44,883 nt of DNA from an uncultured Prevotellaceae bacterium (GTDB taxonomy: Bacteria; Bacteroidota; Bacteroidia; Bacteroidales; Bacteroidaceae): the NCBI GenBank assembly GCA_900557555.1, contig USTH01000009.1, positions 1-44,883 on the forward strand, in the 5' to 3' direction. This document shows, piece after piece, positions 8,137 to 17,110 of this stretch. The notes beneath the pieces were generated by a model. It was given only the letters and a program-made list of their open reading frames with translations, made no database searches and was not told the origin of the DNA. Numbering within the stretch: position 1 is the stretch's first letter; the number at the start of each line of letters is the position of its first letter. Both the position numbers and the translations under genes were made by a program.

Positions 8137-9306
8137 TTCGTTATCCAGCGTACCATAATACCACTCGAATAAACGGACCACGCCTTCTTCAACATCAACT
8201 TTGTGCCTCCAGCCGAGGTTATGAAGTTTTGTGACGTCTGTCAGTTTTCGCATTGTACCATCTGGTTTTGACGCATCAAAAACTATTTCACCTTCAAAGC
8301 CGACTGTACGTGCTACAAGGTGAGCCAACTCCTTTATGGTGATTTCGCTGCCAGTGCCCACATTGACGTGGCAATTTCTGATTTCGCCCAGAGCTGGAAT
8401 TGCTCCGCCTCGCCCCACGGACCTGTTGCGGTCTGCAACACCATCTGCACCCACACCATAGTGAACGGACGAATATTTCCGCTCACCGATAATGTCTGCA
8501 AAGTCAACATTGAGCAGTAGATGGACTGAAGCATCGGCCATATCCTCTGACCACAAAAATTCACGAAGCGGGGTACCCGTTCCCCACAAAGTAACAACGT
8601 TGTCACGAATGCCGTATTTGGCCAACAATCCAAGTATTTCGTCTTGGTCTGCATTGCCGCCTACGCCCTCAACATTGCGCTGGTCGAGGTCTTTTCTTAT
8701 TCTGTCCCAATCTCCGTCATGAATAAGTTTGGCCAGATATATCTTGCGCATCATCGCTGGCATTACATGGGAATTCTCCAAATGGAAGTTATCGTTAGGG
8801 CCATACAGGTTTGTCGGCATGACCGCAATATAATCGGTGCCATATTGCAGATTGTATGACTCACACATCTTCAAGCCAGCAATCTTGGCTATCGCATACT
8901 CTTCGTTCGTATACTCAAGTTCTGATGTGAGCAGACAGTCCTCCTTCATAGGCTGTGGAGCATTCTTCGGATATATGCACGTAGAACCGAGAAACAGAAG
9001 TTTTTTGACCCCATGGCGATAAGCCTCCGAAATCACGTTGCACTGGATTTTCATGTTCATCATGATAAAGTCCGCCCTATATAAGGAGTTTGCCATTATA
9101 CCTCCCACAAAAGCCGCTGCCAGAACTACAGCATCAGGCTGTTCTTCATCAAAAAACTTCCTCACAGCATACTGGTCGGTAAGGTCAAGCTCCGCATGGC
9201 TGCGACCCACAAGGTTTGCATAACCTCTGTTCAACAGATTGTTCCATATTGCAGAGCCTACAAGTCCTTTATGGCCTGCAACATATATTTTAGAATCCTT
9301 TTTCAT
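8125..9306 (-). CDS. fcl: GDP-L-fucose synthase
   Basis: NADPH-dependent 3,5-epimerase/4-reductase that turns GDP-4-keto-6-deoxymannose, the Gmd product, into GDP-L-fucose. SDR features: Rossmann motif GHKGLVGSA near residue 11, and the catalytic triad Ser108 (GSTC), Tyr137 and Lys141 (YAIAK). At 393 residues it exceeds the ~310-360 usual; the extra length lies around residues 270-305 (HYGVGADGVADRNRSVGRGG). Its ATG overlaps the fucP stop by 4 bases (ATGA), pointing to translational coupling. The last codons and the TGA stop come from a dispersed-repeat fragment, so the original 3' end may have been replaced. Cytosolic. Confidence 0.95.
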   Translation of the reverse strand: MKKDSKIYVAGHKGLVGSAIWNNLLNRGYANLVGRSHAELDLTDQYAVRKFFDEEQPDAVVLAAAFVGGIMANSLYRADFIMMNMKIQCNVISEAYRHGVKKLLFLGSTCIYPKNAPQPMKEDCLLTSELEYTNEEYAIAKIAGLKMCESYNLQYGTDYIAVMPTNLYGPNDNFHLENSHVMPAMMRKIYLAKLIHDGDWDRIRKDLDQRNVEGVGGNADQDEILGLLAKYGIRDNVVTLWGTGTPLREFLWSEDMADASVHLLLNVDFADIIGERKYSSVHYGVGADGVADRNRSVGRGGAIPALGEIRNCHVNVGTGSEITIKELAHLVARTVGFEGEIVFDASKPDGTMRKLTDVTKLHNLGWRHKVDVEEGVVRLFEWYYGTLDNENKS

Positions 9307-10532
9307 TTTTGTATTTTAATATTCTTTCTCCTTAGGCAAAACAATGCGTAAGCCAACACTACGGCGAAGCATCCGCATGGCACAAAATAACTTATGTAGA
9401 TACCAGCATTGTCTGAAACAATACCCTGCACGGGGGTAATCAGGGCACCACCCAATATTGACATAATCAACGTGCTTGCTCCTATTTTTGCATCCTCGGG
9501 CCTTTCTCCCTCCAACACACTTTCCAGAGCTGTGCCATATATTGTCGGAAACATCATGCTCATAAACACACTCACGCAGACCAGTGCTACGACAAGACCA
9601 TAGCCACCGCCTGCACCTCCTGCAACTAAACATGTACACAGCAGCGAAGCGACACCGCTGAAGACCAAGAGCCAGACAGGATTGAAATACTTCATCAACC
9701 ATGTGTACACAAAACGCGACAGACAGAAACCAACTATACTAATAAGGTAATAGGTAGATGCTTCAGACTCGTTGACATTCAACTCTTGCATCACGATACG
9801 TATGGTAAAAGACCAAACGCAAATCTGCGCACCAACATAAAAGAACTGGGCTACAACACCATATACAAACGTGTTGTTTCTGGACAGCCGCACAAAGACA
9901 GCCCTCAAACCGTCTCCCCCCTCCGCACTGCGTCCCTGCGGCATGTTGGAGAATATCATGACTACCATTATCAACAGAAGCACGATGCCCAAAACAGAAT
10001 AGGTGCCCGAAACAGAATACAGGGACAGGTCTTCCAGAATAAAATACTTGCTCATCATGATGCCTACGATGCTGCCGATTGGATTGAACGACTGAGCAAT
10101 ATTAAGTCTGCGCGTGGCGGTCTCGGGCGAACCCATTGACATCACATAGGGATTGGCTGTTGTTTCAAGTACCGAACAACCAGAGGCCATGATATAGATT
10201 GCTACCAGATAAAAGGCATAGCTTGAGGCCATTGCGGCGGGAAGAAACAGCAATGCTCCAAGTGCATACAGCACTAAGCCCAACAATACTCCGCTCTTAA
10301 AACTATGGCGTTTGATGAACAATGCGGCAGGCAATGCCACACAAAAATAAGCTCCATAGAATGCCATCTGGATAAAACTCGTCTGGGTGTCAGACATATC
10401 CATAATATTGCGAAATGCCGCCAACAAGGTATCAGTCATGTTGTTGGCAAGCCCCCAAAGTAAAAAGAGGCTTGTGACCAACACAAACGGCAGCAAGTAT
10501 TTCTTCTCCAATATAGGTTTTTCCTTGTTCAT
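9303..10532 (-). CDS. fucP: L-fucose:proton symporter (MFS)
   Basis: 409-residue, 12-helix major-facilitator sugar permease of the FucP family, inner membrane. Residues known to matter in E. coli FucP are conserved: Asp34 in NNMTDTLL (E. coli Asp46), Glu123 in VLETTANPY (Glu135), and Asn150 in AQSFNPIG. The family also contains glucose/galactose transporters; conserved Asp/Glu and the GDP-fucose neighbours favour fucose. Its start overlaps the stop of an upstream ORF remnant (ATGA), and its stop overlaps the fcl start. A permease for free fucose sitting between the two de novo GDP-fucose genes is unusual, since neither uses free fucose. Confidence 0.85.
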   Translation of the reverse strand: MNKEKPILEKKYLLPFVLVTSLFLLWGLANNMTDTLLAAFRNIMDMSDTQTSFIQMAFYGAYFCVALPAALFIKRHSFKSGVLLGLVLYALGALLFLPAAMASSYAFYLVAIYIMASGCSVLETTANPYVMSMGSPETATRRLNIAQSFNPIGSIVGIMMSKYFILEDLSLYSVSGTYSVLGIVLLLIMVVMIFSNMPQGRSAEGGDGLRAVFVRLSRNNTFVYGVVAQFFYVGAQICVWSFTIRIVMQELNVNESEASTYYLISIVGFCLSRFVYTWLMKYFNPVWLLVFSGVASLLCTCLVAGGAGGGYGLVVALVCVSVFMSMMFPTIYGTALESVLEGERPEDAKIGASTLIMSILGGALITPVQGIVSDNAGIYISYFVPCGCFAVVLAYALFCLRRKNIKIQK

Positions 10533-10642
10533 AATTCAAACGTTTCCTTTAGCGTGTGGCACAAATCAGTCTGGGATATCTCAAACAGCAATACGTCTGG
10601 TCTTTTAGAAACAATCATTTCTTTATACGCTTCGGCAGGCAT
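10529..10642 (-). pseudogene. Truncated ORF remnant between gmd and fucP
   Basis: From ATG 10642 the frame encodes 37 residues ending SQTDLCHTLKETFEL, with its TGA overlapping the fucP ATG (ATGA coupling as in fucP/fcl). The same frame stays open upstream to about 10715, inside the gmd 3' end, reading protein-like sequence (IPAYLLAGKGEVYFALMP) without a good start. This suggests the 3' end of a once longer gene whose 5' part was lost. The KRPDVLLFEI segment faintly recalls SGNH/AlgJ-like acetyltransferases, but that is too weak for a call. A genuine short leader ORF is the alternative. Confidence 0.45.
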
Positions 10643-10695
10643 AAGGGCAAAATAAACCTCGCCCTTGCCTGCCAATAAATAAGCTGGGATATTTT

Positions 10696-12093
10696 TTATT
10701 TTACTACACCTTTTTCAAGATACTCTGCCAGATTGGTACGTATTTTTGCAGCGGCTCCTTCGCCTGCCACCTTGGCCATATCAGACTCCACCATGATGCT
10801 TACAAGTTCCTCGAAACTCGTCTTGTTCGGGTTCCACCCCAACTTGGCTTTTGCCTTTGTGGGGTCACCCCAGAGGTTTACAACGTCTGTGGGTCTATAG
10901 AAGTCTTTGCTTACAGCCACCAAAGTCTTTCCCACCAGATTGTCGGGTCCATCGACACAAATACCTTTTTCATCAAGACCCTCGCCATAGAATTCCAGTT
11001 CTATGCCAACATGTTTAAATGCATAATAGCAGAAATCCCTCACACTGTGTTGCACACCTGTTGCAATCACGAAGTCTTCTGGCGTCTTATGTTGTAGAAT
11101 CATCCACATGCACTCCACGTAATCCTTGGCATAGCCCCAGTCCCTCAACGATGACAGGTTGCCCAGATACAATACATCTTGCAGTCCTTGCATTATACGT
11201 GCAGCCGCAAGCGTTATCTTGCGTGTCACAAAGGTTTCGCCTCTGCGCTCCGATTCGTGATTGAACAAGATTCCTGAGCAGCAGAACATGCCGTAAGCCT
11301 CACGATATTCCTTTACTATCCAAAAGCCGTACAACTTCGCCACGGCATAAGGCGAATAGGGATGAAAAGGCGTGTTCTCGTTTTGAGGCACCTGCTCCAC
11401 TTTACCATAGAGCTCCGATGTGCTTGCCTGATACACTCTGCAGGTATTCCCCAGATGGCAAGCCCTTACTGCCTCCAAAATACGCAACACGCCGACGGCA
11501 TCGACATCTGCCGTGTACTCAGGTGAGTCAAAACTAACCTGCACATGGCTTTGTGCAGCCAGATTGTATATTTCGTCTGGGCGTACCGTGTCTACGACCT
11601 TCACTATGGACATTGAATCACCCATGTCTGCATAATGAAGATGGAAATTCTTCACTCCCTCAAGATGAGCGATACGCTCACGGTAATCAACACTTGAACG
11701 CCTGATTATACCATGAACATCATAACCCTTTTCAAGCAGGAATTCAGCAAGATAAGAACCATCCTGTCCTGTCACTCCTGTAATGAGAGCAGTCTTTAGG
11801 TTCTTGACATTGATAAAGGGTTTGCCGTTTAAGTCTGACGAGGAGAAAGACGTTGGGCGATGCGCTCCTAACGAAACCAGATTTCTGGTAATGTCAACCT
11901 CAAGGACCTTGTTCAGCAAAGCTATAGTTTCCTTGCTAAATCCATTATGCCCCGTGAGCCAACGGCTAATGGACGTCTCGCTTTTATTTACCATTTTAGC
12001 CAATTCACGTTGAGAAATGCCACGGCTATTCAAAAGCTTGTTAAGATTTGATGCAATAAACATGTCAAGTTTATTCTTTTCTTCACGTCTCAT
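10696..12093 (-). CDS. gmd: XRE helix-turn-helix / GDP-mannose 4,6-dehydratase fusion
   Basis: Residues ~100-465 are a complete GDP-D-mannose 4,6-dehydratase, which makes GDP-4-keto-6-deoxy-D-mannose, the first step to GDP-L-fucose. Present are NADP motif GVTGQDG (106-112), STSELYG with Thr225/Glu227, and Tyr249/Lys253 in SPYAVAK, all in the spacing of E. coli Gmd. Residues 13-69 are an XRE/Cro-type helix-turn-helix (ISQRELAKMVNKSETSISRWLTG), joined by a ~30-residue linker. No ATG, GTG or TTG lies in frame between linker and dehydratase, so the enzyme seems made only as the fusion. Usual Gmd length is ~360-370 against 465 here. First gene of gmd-fucP-fcl. Inference: a trigger enzyme that senses GDP-mannose or GDP-fucose and acts on the divergent promoter region; a moonlighting-free domain fusion is the alternative. 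Confidence 0.93.
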   Translation of the reverse strand: MRREEKNKLDMFIASNLNKLLNSRGISQRELAKMVNKSETSISRWLTGHNGFSKETIALLNKVLEVDITRNLVSLGAHRPTSFSSSDLNGKPFINVKNLKTALITGVTGQDGSYLAEFLLEKGYDVHGIIRRSSVDYRERIAHLEGVKNFHLHYADMGDSMSIVKVVDTVRPDEIYNLAAQSHVQVSFDSPEYTADVDAVGVLRILEAVRACHLGNTCRVYQASTSELYGKVEQVPQNENTPFHPYSPYAVAKLYGFWIVKEYREAYGMFCCSGILFNHESERRGETFVTRKITLAAARIMQGLQDVLYLGNLSSLRDWGYAKDYVECMWMILQHKTPEDFVIATGVQHSVRDFCYYAFKHVGIELEFYGEGLDEKGICVDGPDNLVGKTLVAVSKDFYRPTDVVNLWGDPTKAKAKLGWNPNKTSFEELVSIMVESDMAKVAGEGAAAKIRTNLAEYLEKGVVK

Positions 12094-12118
12094 ATATAAT
12101 TTTTTAGGTGTTCAATGA

Positions 12119-12126
12119 CAAAATTA
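12119..12126 (-). promoter_or_regulatory. gmd -7 promoter element
   Basis: Minus strand TAATTTTG fits TAnnTTTG; a weak -33-like TTGG (12148-12151) lies 21 bases upstream. It gives a leader of about 20 bases before the gmd ATG. Confidence 0.5.
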
Positions 12127-12215
12127 CTAAATTGCCAGCTATAAGGCCCAACGTTTTCACAAGGAATTTTACATTAACTTTATCTTTTTTACACGCTATA
12201 CAAACTATTTTTAAA

Positions 12216-12303
12216 TTTACTGTAAAGTTTGACAAACAATTTACAACCACACCCCAAGTCTATGCCTTTTTAATCATTACTAATAATTGTTAATTTAGCT
12301 AAA
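12216..12303. promoter_or_regulatory. Palindromes in the gmd/tolC divergent region
   Basis: Two short perfect palindromes, TTTACTGTAAA (12216-12226) and TTTAGCTAAA (12294-12303), lie in the 304-base region between divergent gmd and tolC. They are candidate operators for the XRE domain of Gmd or another regulator. Such AT-rich palindromes can arise by chance. Confidence 0.3.
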
Positions 12304-12332
12304 GAATAAAAGTAAGTATAACGAACTATAAT

Positions 12333-12340
12333 TAATTTTG
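12333..12340 (+). promoter_or_regulatory. tolC operon -7 promoter element
   Basis: TAATTTTG matches TAnnTTTG and lies 57 bases before the tolC ATG; no clear -33 box. Confidence 0.4.
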
Positions 12341-12397
12341 CACCACAAATCAATCAATTTCCTAACCACACAACATTCTAACCAGACAAACACACAA

Positions 12398-13741
12398 ATG
12401 ACAAAAAAGACAGCATGGGCACTATGCCTTTTATTGTGTGCGTCATCATCTTATGGCCAACAACACAGATGGACTCTACAGGACTGCATTAACTACGCAA
12501 CCGACCACAGTATAGAGATATTGAAATCAAAGGCCCAAACCGACATTGCGACCGAAAACGTGAAGCGACAGAAAGCCAACTGGCTTCCGACACTATCTGC
12601 AAACAGCAGCCAATCGCTGACATACCGCCCTTTTCAGGAGGGGGCCACGGGTTTTGTAAACGGGAATGCCATGAGCAGCAGTTCAAAGAAAACATCATAT
12701 AACGGCAGTTATGGTATAAATGCGTATTGGACGGTGTTTAATGGCAACCAGACAAACAATAACATTAAAATAGCCAAGCTGCAATCAGAGGAATCTGAAT
12801 TGAATACGCTTACAAGCATCAATACTATAAAGGAACAGATTGTACAGTTGTACATAAACATAATGTACACAAGAGAAGCTTTGGAGGTAAACAAAGAGCT
12901 GCTGAAGCAGGATAGTGTGCTTTACAAAAGAGGCCAGGAACTGCTTTCGCAGGGGCAAATTGCAAAATACGAACTACTGGAGCTTCAAGCAGCCGTAGCA
13001 AACGGGAAATATGACATTGTCAATTCCGCCACACAGATTGACCAATACCTTCTACAACTCAAGCAACTTATGTCACTGCCCTCAGAAGAACACTTTGACA
13101 TTGCCAACATTACCCTGGACGATGCGCACACACTGGCTGCCGTTCCCGAAACACAATCCGTGTATAGCAGCGCACTCAAACAACGGCCCGAAATTAAGGC
13201 CGCAGATTTGAGCATAAAGGAGGCGGAATTGAATTACAAGGTGGCTAAAGCTGGCTTTCTGCCTACAATTTCCCTGTCGGCAGGATTTGGCGACAATCAC
13301 TCCAGTGGCAGCAACAAAGACTGGTTTGAACAGATGAAACGCAATCTTGATGGTTCAGTAGGCGTAACAATCAGTGTGCCCATATTAGACGGAAGAAGCA
13401 ACAAGACTAACACAAGAAAAGCAAGAATAGAACAGACCATTGCAACTCTCGACAAAGAAGATGCGTCAAGAGACTTGTATTACAGCATAGCGAACTACAG
13501 GCTAAACGCATACAACAACCAGCAGAAATACATTGCTGGAACAGAGAAGCTGAACTATAATCAGGAAAACTACAATGCCATCTACACAAAGGCCCAAATA
13601 GGAACGATGAACATTGTGGAAACTCTCAACGCACGCACATCACTTCTTAATGCGAAACAAGATGTCTTGCAAAGCAAATATCTTACGGCATACAACAGAA
13701 GTATGCTCAACTTTTACGCCAACAACCAACTTGATTTATAA
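12398..13741 (+). CDS. TolC-family outer-membrane efflux protein
   Basis: 447 residues from ATG 12398 (an earlier TTG at 12338 would put 20 polar residues before the signal peptide and is rejected). Signal peptide MTKKTAWALCLLLCASSSYG, then WTLQDCINYATDHS, the standard start of OEP/TolC proteins. Two OEP repeats follow with long coiled-coil helices; the second begins near PEIKAADLSIKEAELNYKVAKAGFLP. It forms a trimeric outer-membrane channel for the MacAB-type pump encoded next, 14 bases downstream of its stop. Export of a macrolide, peptide or lipid substrate is inferred only. Confidence 0.93.
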   Translation: MTKKTAWALCLLLCASSSYGQQHRWTLQDCINYATDHSIEILKSKAQTDIATENVKRQKANWLPTLSANSSQSLTYRPFQEGATGFVNGNAMSSSSKKTSYNGSYGINAYWTVFNGNQTNNNIKIAKLQSEESELNTLTSINTIKEQIVQLYINIMYTREALEVNKELLKQDSVLYKRGQELLSQGQIAKYELLELQAAVANGKYDIVNSATQIDQYLLQLKQLMSLPSEEHFDIANITLDDAHTLAAVPETQSVYSSALKQRPEIKAADLSIKEAELNYKVAKAGFLPTISLSAGFGDNHSSGSNKDWFEQMKRNLDGSVGVTISVPILDGRSNKTNTRKARIEQTIATLDKEDASRDLYYSIANYRLNAYNNQQKYIAGTEKLNYNQENYNAIYTKAQIGTMNIVETLNARTSLLNAKQDVLQSKYLTAYNRSMLNFYANNQLDL

Positions 13742-13755
13742 AAATACACACATAT

Positions 13756-14994
13756 ATGAAACTTAGCAAGACATACAAAATCACCATTGCAGTTGTTGCC
13801 ATTGCGGCAATCATCCTGATATGCAAACTTGCCTTCGGTGACAAGGAGGAACTAAAAGTATCCTACAATTTTGCAAAAGCCGAGATCACAGACATTAGCA
13901 CCACTGTTACCGCCACCGGCACCATCGAACCCGTAACCAAAGTTGAAGTCGGTACACAGGTGAGCGGCATCGTCAGCAAACTATATGTTGACTATAACAG
14001 CGTAGTAAAGGCCGGACAAGTAATTGCCGAACTCGACAAGTCGAACCTTACCAGCGAGCTAAACAGCGCAAAGGCTAATCTGGCAGCGTCCAAAGCCAGC
14101 CTCAACAGCCTTGAGTCAGAACTGAATTACCAGAAAGAGAACTACAACCGTCAGAAGAACCTTCACGACAAGGGCCTCATAAGCGATGACGCTTATGACC
14201 AGGCTTTCAAAAGCTATAAGCAGGCCGTGCAGAGTGTAAGCCAACAGAAGCAGCTTGTCGTGACACAAAGCGAAAATGTCAAAAAGGCGACCACCAACCT
14301 AAGCTATGCCACCATCACAAGCCCCATTGACGGCATTGTGCTCAGCAAGGAAGTTGAAGAAGGCCAGACTGTAGCATCTTCATTCAACACCCCTACCCTT
14401 TTCACCATTGCCAAGAACCTTACAGACATGCGTGTAATAGCCGATGTTGACGAAGCCGACATAGGCAACGTCAAAGTAGGACAACGCGTACAGTTTACCG
14501 TTGACGCCTATCCTGACGACACCTTTGAGGGCTGCGTAACACAAGTGCGCCAAGAAGCTACGACCGAAAGCAATGTGGTTACATACGAGGTTGTGATTTC
14601 GGCTCCTAACGACAATCTTAAATTAAAGCCGGGCCTTACTGCCAATGTAACAATCTACACCTCTGAAAAGTCACATGTGTGTGCAATACCGTCAAAGGCT
14701 CTCAAATTTGCACCCAACGAGGCTATGCTTGCACCCGACGAAACCATCAGCGACAACAAAGCAGAGCACAAGGTGTGGACAAAACAAGGTAACGTGTTTA
14801 AAGCCGTTGCCGTAACTCCTGGGCTAAGCAACGGCACCATGACAGAAATCGTTTCTGGTCTGAAACCCGGACAGGAGGTGATAACAGAATTTATCATGAA
14901 CGACAACAGCGCACAGAACGGTCAGAGCAAAAATCCTTTCATGCCGTCTCCGCCAAGCAAGAAAAACAAGCAGAGCGACAGTTCGAAAAAATAG
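13756..14994 (+). CDS. macA: MacA-like membrane-fusion (HlyD family) protein
   Basis: 412 residues: N-terminal membrane anchor (about 9-27), biotinyl-lipoyl-like halves (VGTQVSGIVSKLYVDYNSVVKAGQVIAELD and ATITSPIDGIVLSKEVEEGQTV), a coiled-coil hairpin between them, a beta-barrel domain, and a basic hydrophilic C-terminal tail rich in Lys, Ser and Pro. It is the periplasmic adaptor linking the ABC transporter to the TolC-type channel. Second gene of the operon, 14 bases after tolC and 45 before the ATPase. Substrate unknown. Confidence 0.92.
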   Translation: MKLSKTYKITIAVVAIAAIILICKLAFGDKEELKVSYNFAKAEITDISTTVTATGTIEPVTKVEVGTQVSGIVSKLYVDYNSVVKAGQVIAELDKSNLTSELNSAKANLAASKASLNSLESELNYQKENYNRQKNLHDKGLISDDAYDQAFKSYKQAVQSVSQQKQLVVTQSENVKKATTNLSYATITSPIDGIVLSKEVEEGQTVASSFNTPTLFTIAKNLTDMRVIADVDEADIGNVKVGQRVQFTVDAYPDDTFEGCVTQVRQEATTESNVVTYEVVISAPNDNLKLKPGLTANVTIYTSEKSHVCAIPSKALKFAPNEAMLAPDETISDNKAEHKVWTKQGNVFKAVAVTPGLSNGTMTEIVSGLKPGQEVITEFIMNDNSAQNGQSKNPFMPSPPSKKNKQSDSSKK

Positions 14995-15039
14995 TCAGCA
15001 ACCAGTTACACAAAACGACTTGAGCAACGATCAAACAAG

Positions 15040-15792
15040 ATGAACGACAGAAAAGTTGTAATCGAATTAGATAATGTCAGGCGCAATTTCAAGGTTGGAG
15101 ATGAAATTGTACATGCACTTCGCGGAATTTCATTCAAGATTTACGAAGGAGAGTTCGTTACCATTATGGGAACGTCAGGTTCTGGAAAGTCAACGCTTCT
15201 CAACCAGTTGGGCTGCCTTGACACCCCGACAGAGGGCGAATACTACCTTGACGGGATTCCTGTCAGAACGATGAAGCGTAACGAGCGTGCGGTTTTACGT
15301 AACCGAAAAATCGGCTTTGTATTTCAGAACTACAATCTTCTGCCGAAGACGACTGCAATAGAAAATGTGGAACTGCCGCTGATGTATAACAGTGCATACA
15401 ACGCCCGCCAACGACGCGAAGCCGCTATTGAGGCACTCAAAGCTGTAGGACTGGCAGAACGCCTTAACCACAAAAGTAACCAGATGAGCGGTGGCCAGAT
15501 GCAACGTGTAGCCATCGCCCGCGCCTTGGTCAACAATCCCGCAGTAATTCTGGCTGACGAGGCTACAGGAAACCTTGACACACGTACTTCTTTTGAGATG
15601 CTTGTGCTTTTCCAAAAACTTCACGCTGAAGGAAGAACCATCATCTTCGTGACCCACAACCCCGAGATAGCCCTCTACTCCAGTCGCAACATAATGCTTC
15701 GCGACGGAAAGATAAGAGAAGATGTCGTAAACAACAACATAAGGTCAGCAGCAGAGTCTCTCGCCGCACTTCCTGTAAACCAAGACGACTAA
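15040..15792 (+). CDS. MacB-type ABC transporter ATPase
   Basis: 250-residue ATPase of the MacB/LolD class. Walker A GTSGSGKST at 44-52, Q-loop VFQNYNLLP, signature MSGGQMQRVAIARAL at 149-163, Walker B VILADEATGNLD, and switch His in FVTHNPE. It powers the pump mechanically from the cytosol. In E. coli MacB the ATPase and permease are fused; here they are separate genes, with the permease ATG directly after this stop codon, so the two are surely co-translated. Confidence 0.95.
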   Translation: MNDRKVVIELDNVRRNFKVGDEIVHALRGISFKIYEGEFVTIMGTSGSGKSTLLNQLGCLDTPTEGEYYLDGIPVRTMKRNERAVLRNRKIGFVFQNYNLLPKTTAIENVELPLMYNSAYNARQRREAAIEALKAVGLAERLNHKSNQMSGGQMQRVAIARALVNNPAVILADEATGNLDTRTSFEMLVLFQKLHAEGRTIIFVTHNPEIALYSSRNIMLRDGKIREDVVNNNIRSAAESLAALPVNQDD

Positions 15793-17010
15793 ATGAACTA
15801 TATAAACCTTTTCAAAGTTGCCCTTAAGGCAATATCCAACAACAAGTTCCGCTCCTTTCTGTCAATGCTCGGCATTATCATCGGAGTGGCGGCCGTAATC
15901 ATTATGATGGCCATTGGCCAAGGCTCGAAGCAAAGCATTCGTGAAAACATCTCGCAAATGGGTACCAATCTAATCATGATACGCCCCGGTGCGGACATGC
16001 GTGGCGGTGTACGCCAAGACCCCTCTGCAATGCAGACTCTCAAGCAAGAAGATTATGACGCAATACTTCAAGACAAGAAATACATTACCTATGTAAGTCC
16101 TGAGGTTACAGCCTCTGGCCAAGTCATTTACGGTGCAAACAACACCTCCACGTCGCTGTATGGAGAGAACACGGACTATCTGAACATCAAACAATGGGTG
16201 GTAGAAAGCGGTGACTGCTTCACCGAAGAGGATATACGCAAGAGCGCCAAAGTATGTTTGGTCGGCAAAACTATTGTTGACGAGTTATTCCCGAACGGAA
16301 ACGACCCCATAGGCAAGACAATCAGGTTTAAATCCATTCCTTTCAGAATAATCGGTGTGCTCAAGTCAAAAGGCTACAATTCGTGGGGCATGGACCAAGA
16401 CAACGTCATGATTGCACCTTACACCACTGTAATGAAACGAATATTGGCACAGACGTTTTTCACATCCATCAACTGCTCTGCCCTGACTGAAGAGATGACA
16501 GACCAGGCCATAGATGAACTGACAAGCATATTGCGAACACGCCACAAACTAAAAGATGCGGACGATGACGACTTTACAATACGTTCCCAACAAGAAATGA
16601 TGGATACCATGTCAAGCACGATGGACTCCATAACCATCATTCTTGTTGTTGCAGCGGCATTCTCACTAATCGTTGCAGGTATTGGCATTATGAACATCAT
16701 GCTTGTCAGCGTAACCGAACGAACAAAGGAAATCGGCCTACGAATGTCAGTCGGAGCACGCGGCATCGATATAAGCAGCCAGTTTCTCATAGAGAGCATC
16801 GTGATAAGTGTAACGGGAGGCATACTTGGCATAATTGTCGGTTGGGCAGGCACATTGGCTTGCGCAAGTTTCAATCTCCCAGTTAGCATCCCCGTCTGGA
16901 GCATAATCCTCAGTTTTGCCGTATGTACACTCATAGGCATTCTGTTTGGTTTCTTCCCTGCTCGCAAGGCTGCATCTATGGATCCCATTGAAGCCTTACG
17001 ATATGAATAA
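15793..17010 (+). CDS. macB: MacB-type ABC transporter permease
   Basis: 405 residues: first transmembrane helix at about 20-45 (SFLSMLGIIIGVAAVIIMMAI), a periplasmic MacB_PCD domain of ~230 residues, then three helices of the FtsX domain (IILVVAAAFSLIVAGIGIMNIMLVSVTERTKEIGLR onward), ending with PARKAASMDPIEALRYE. The topology fits type VII ABC mechanotransmission transporters. Zero-base spacing from the ATPase gene. Ends the operon, followed by a strong terminator. Exported compound cannot be deduced. Confidence 0.95.
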   Translation: MNYINLFKVALKAISNNKFRSFLSMLGIIIGVAAVIIMMAIGQGSKQSIRENISQMGTNLIMIRPGADMRGGVRQDPSAMQTLKQEDYDAILQDKKYITYVSPEVTASGQVIYGANNTSTSLYGENTDYLNIKQWVVESGDCFTEEDIRKSAKVCLVGKTIVDELFPNGNDPIGKTIRFKSIPFRIIGVLKSKGYNSWGMDQDNVMIAPYTTVMKRILAQTFFTSINCSALTEEMTDQAIDELTSILRTRHKLKDADDDDFTIRSQQEMMDTMSSTMDSITIILVVAAAFSLIVAGIGIMNIMLVSVTERTKEIGLRMSVGARGIDISSQFLIESIVISVTGGILGIIVGWAGTLACASFNLPVSIPVWSIILSFAVCTLIGILFGFFPARKAASMDPIEALRYE

Positions 17011-17045
17011 CAGGTAACAAAACACAGATATCTATATAATATGTA

Positions 17046-17090
17046 CGAAGCTGCTCCGTGATTAAAGTTTACGGAGCAGCCTTCTTTTTT
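17046..17090 (+). terminator. Rho-independent terminator of the MacAB-TolC operon
   Basis: 10-bp perfect stem GCTGCTCCGT (17050-17059) with ACGGAGCAGC (17071-17080), extended by GAAG/CTTC with one bulge, then a T-run. Confidence 0.9.
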
Positions 17091-17110
17091 ACCATCTTGG
17101 TATCACCCGT

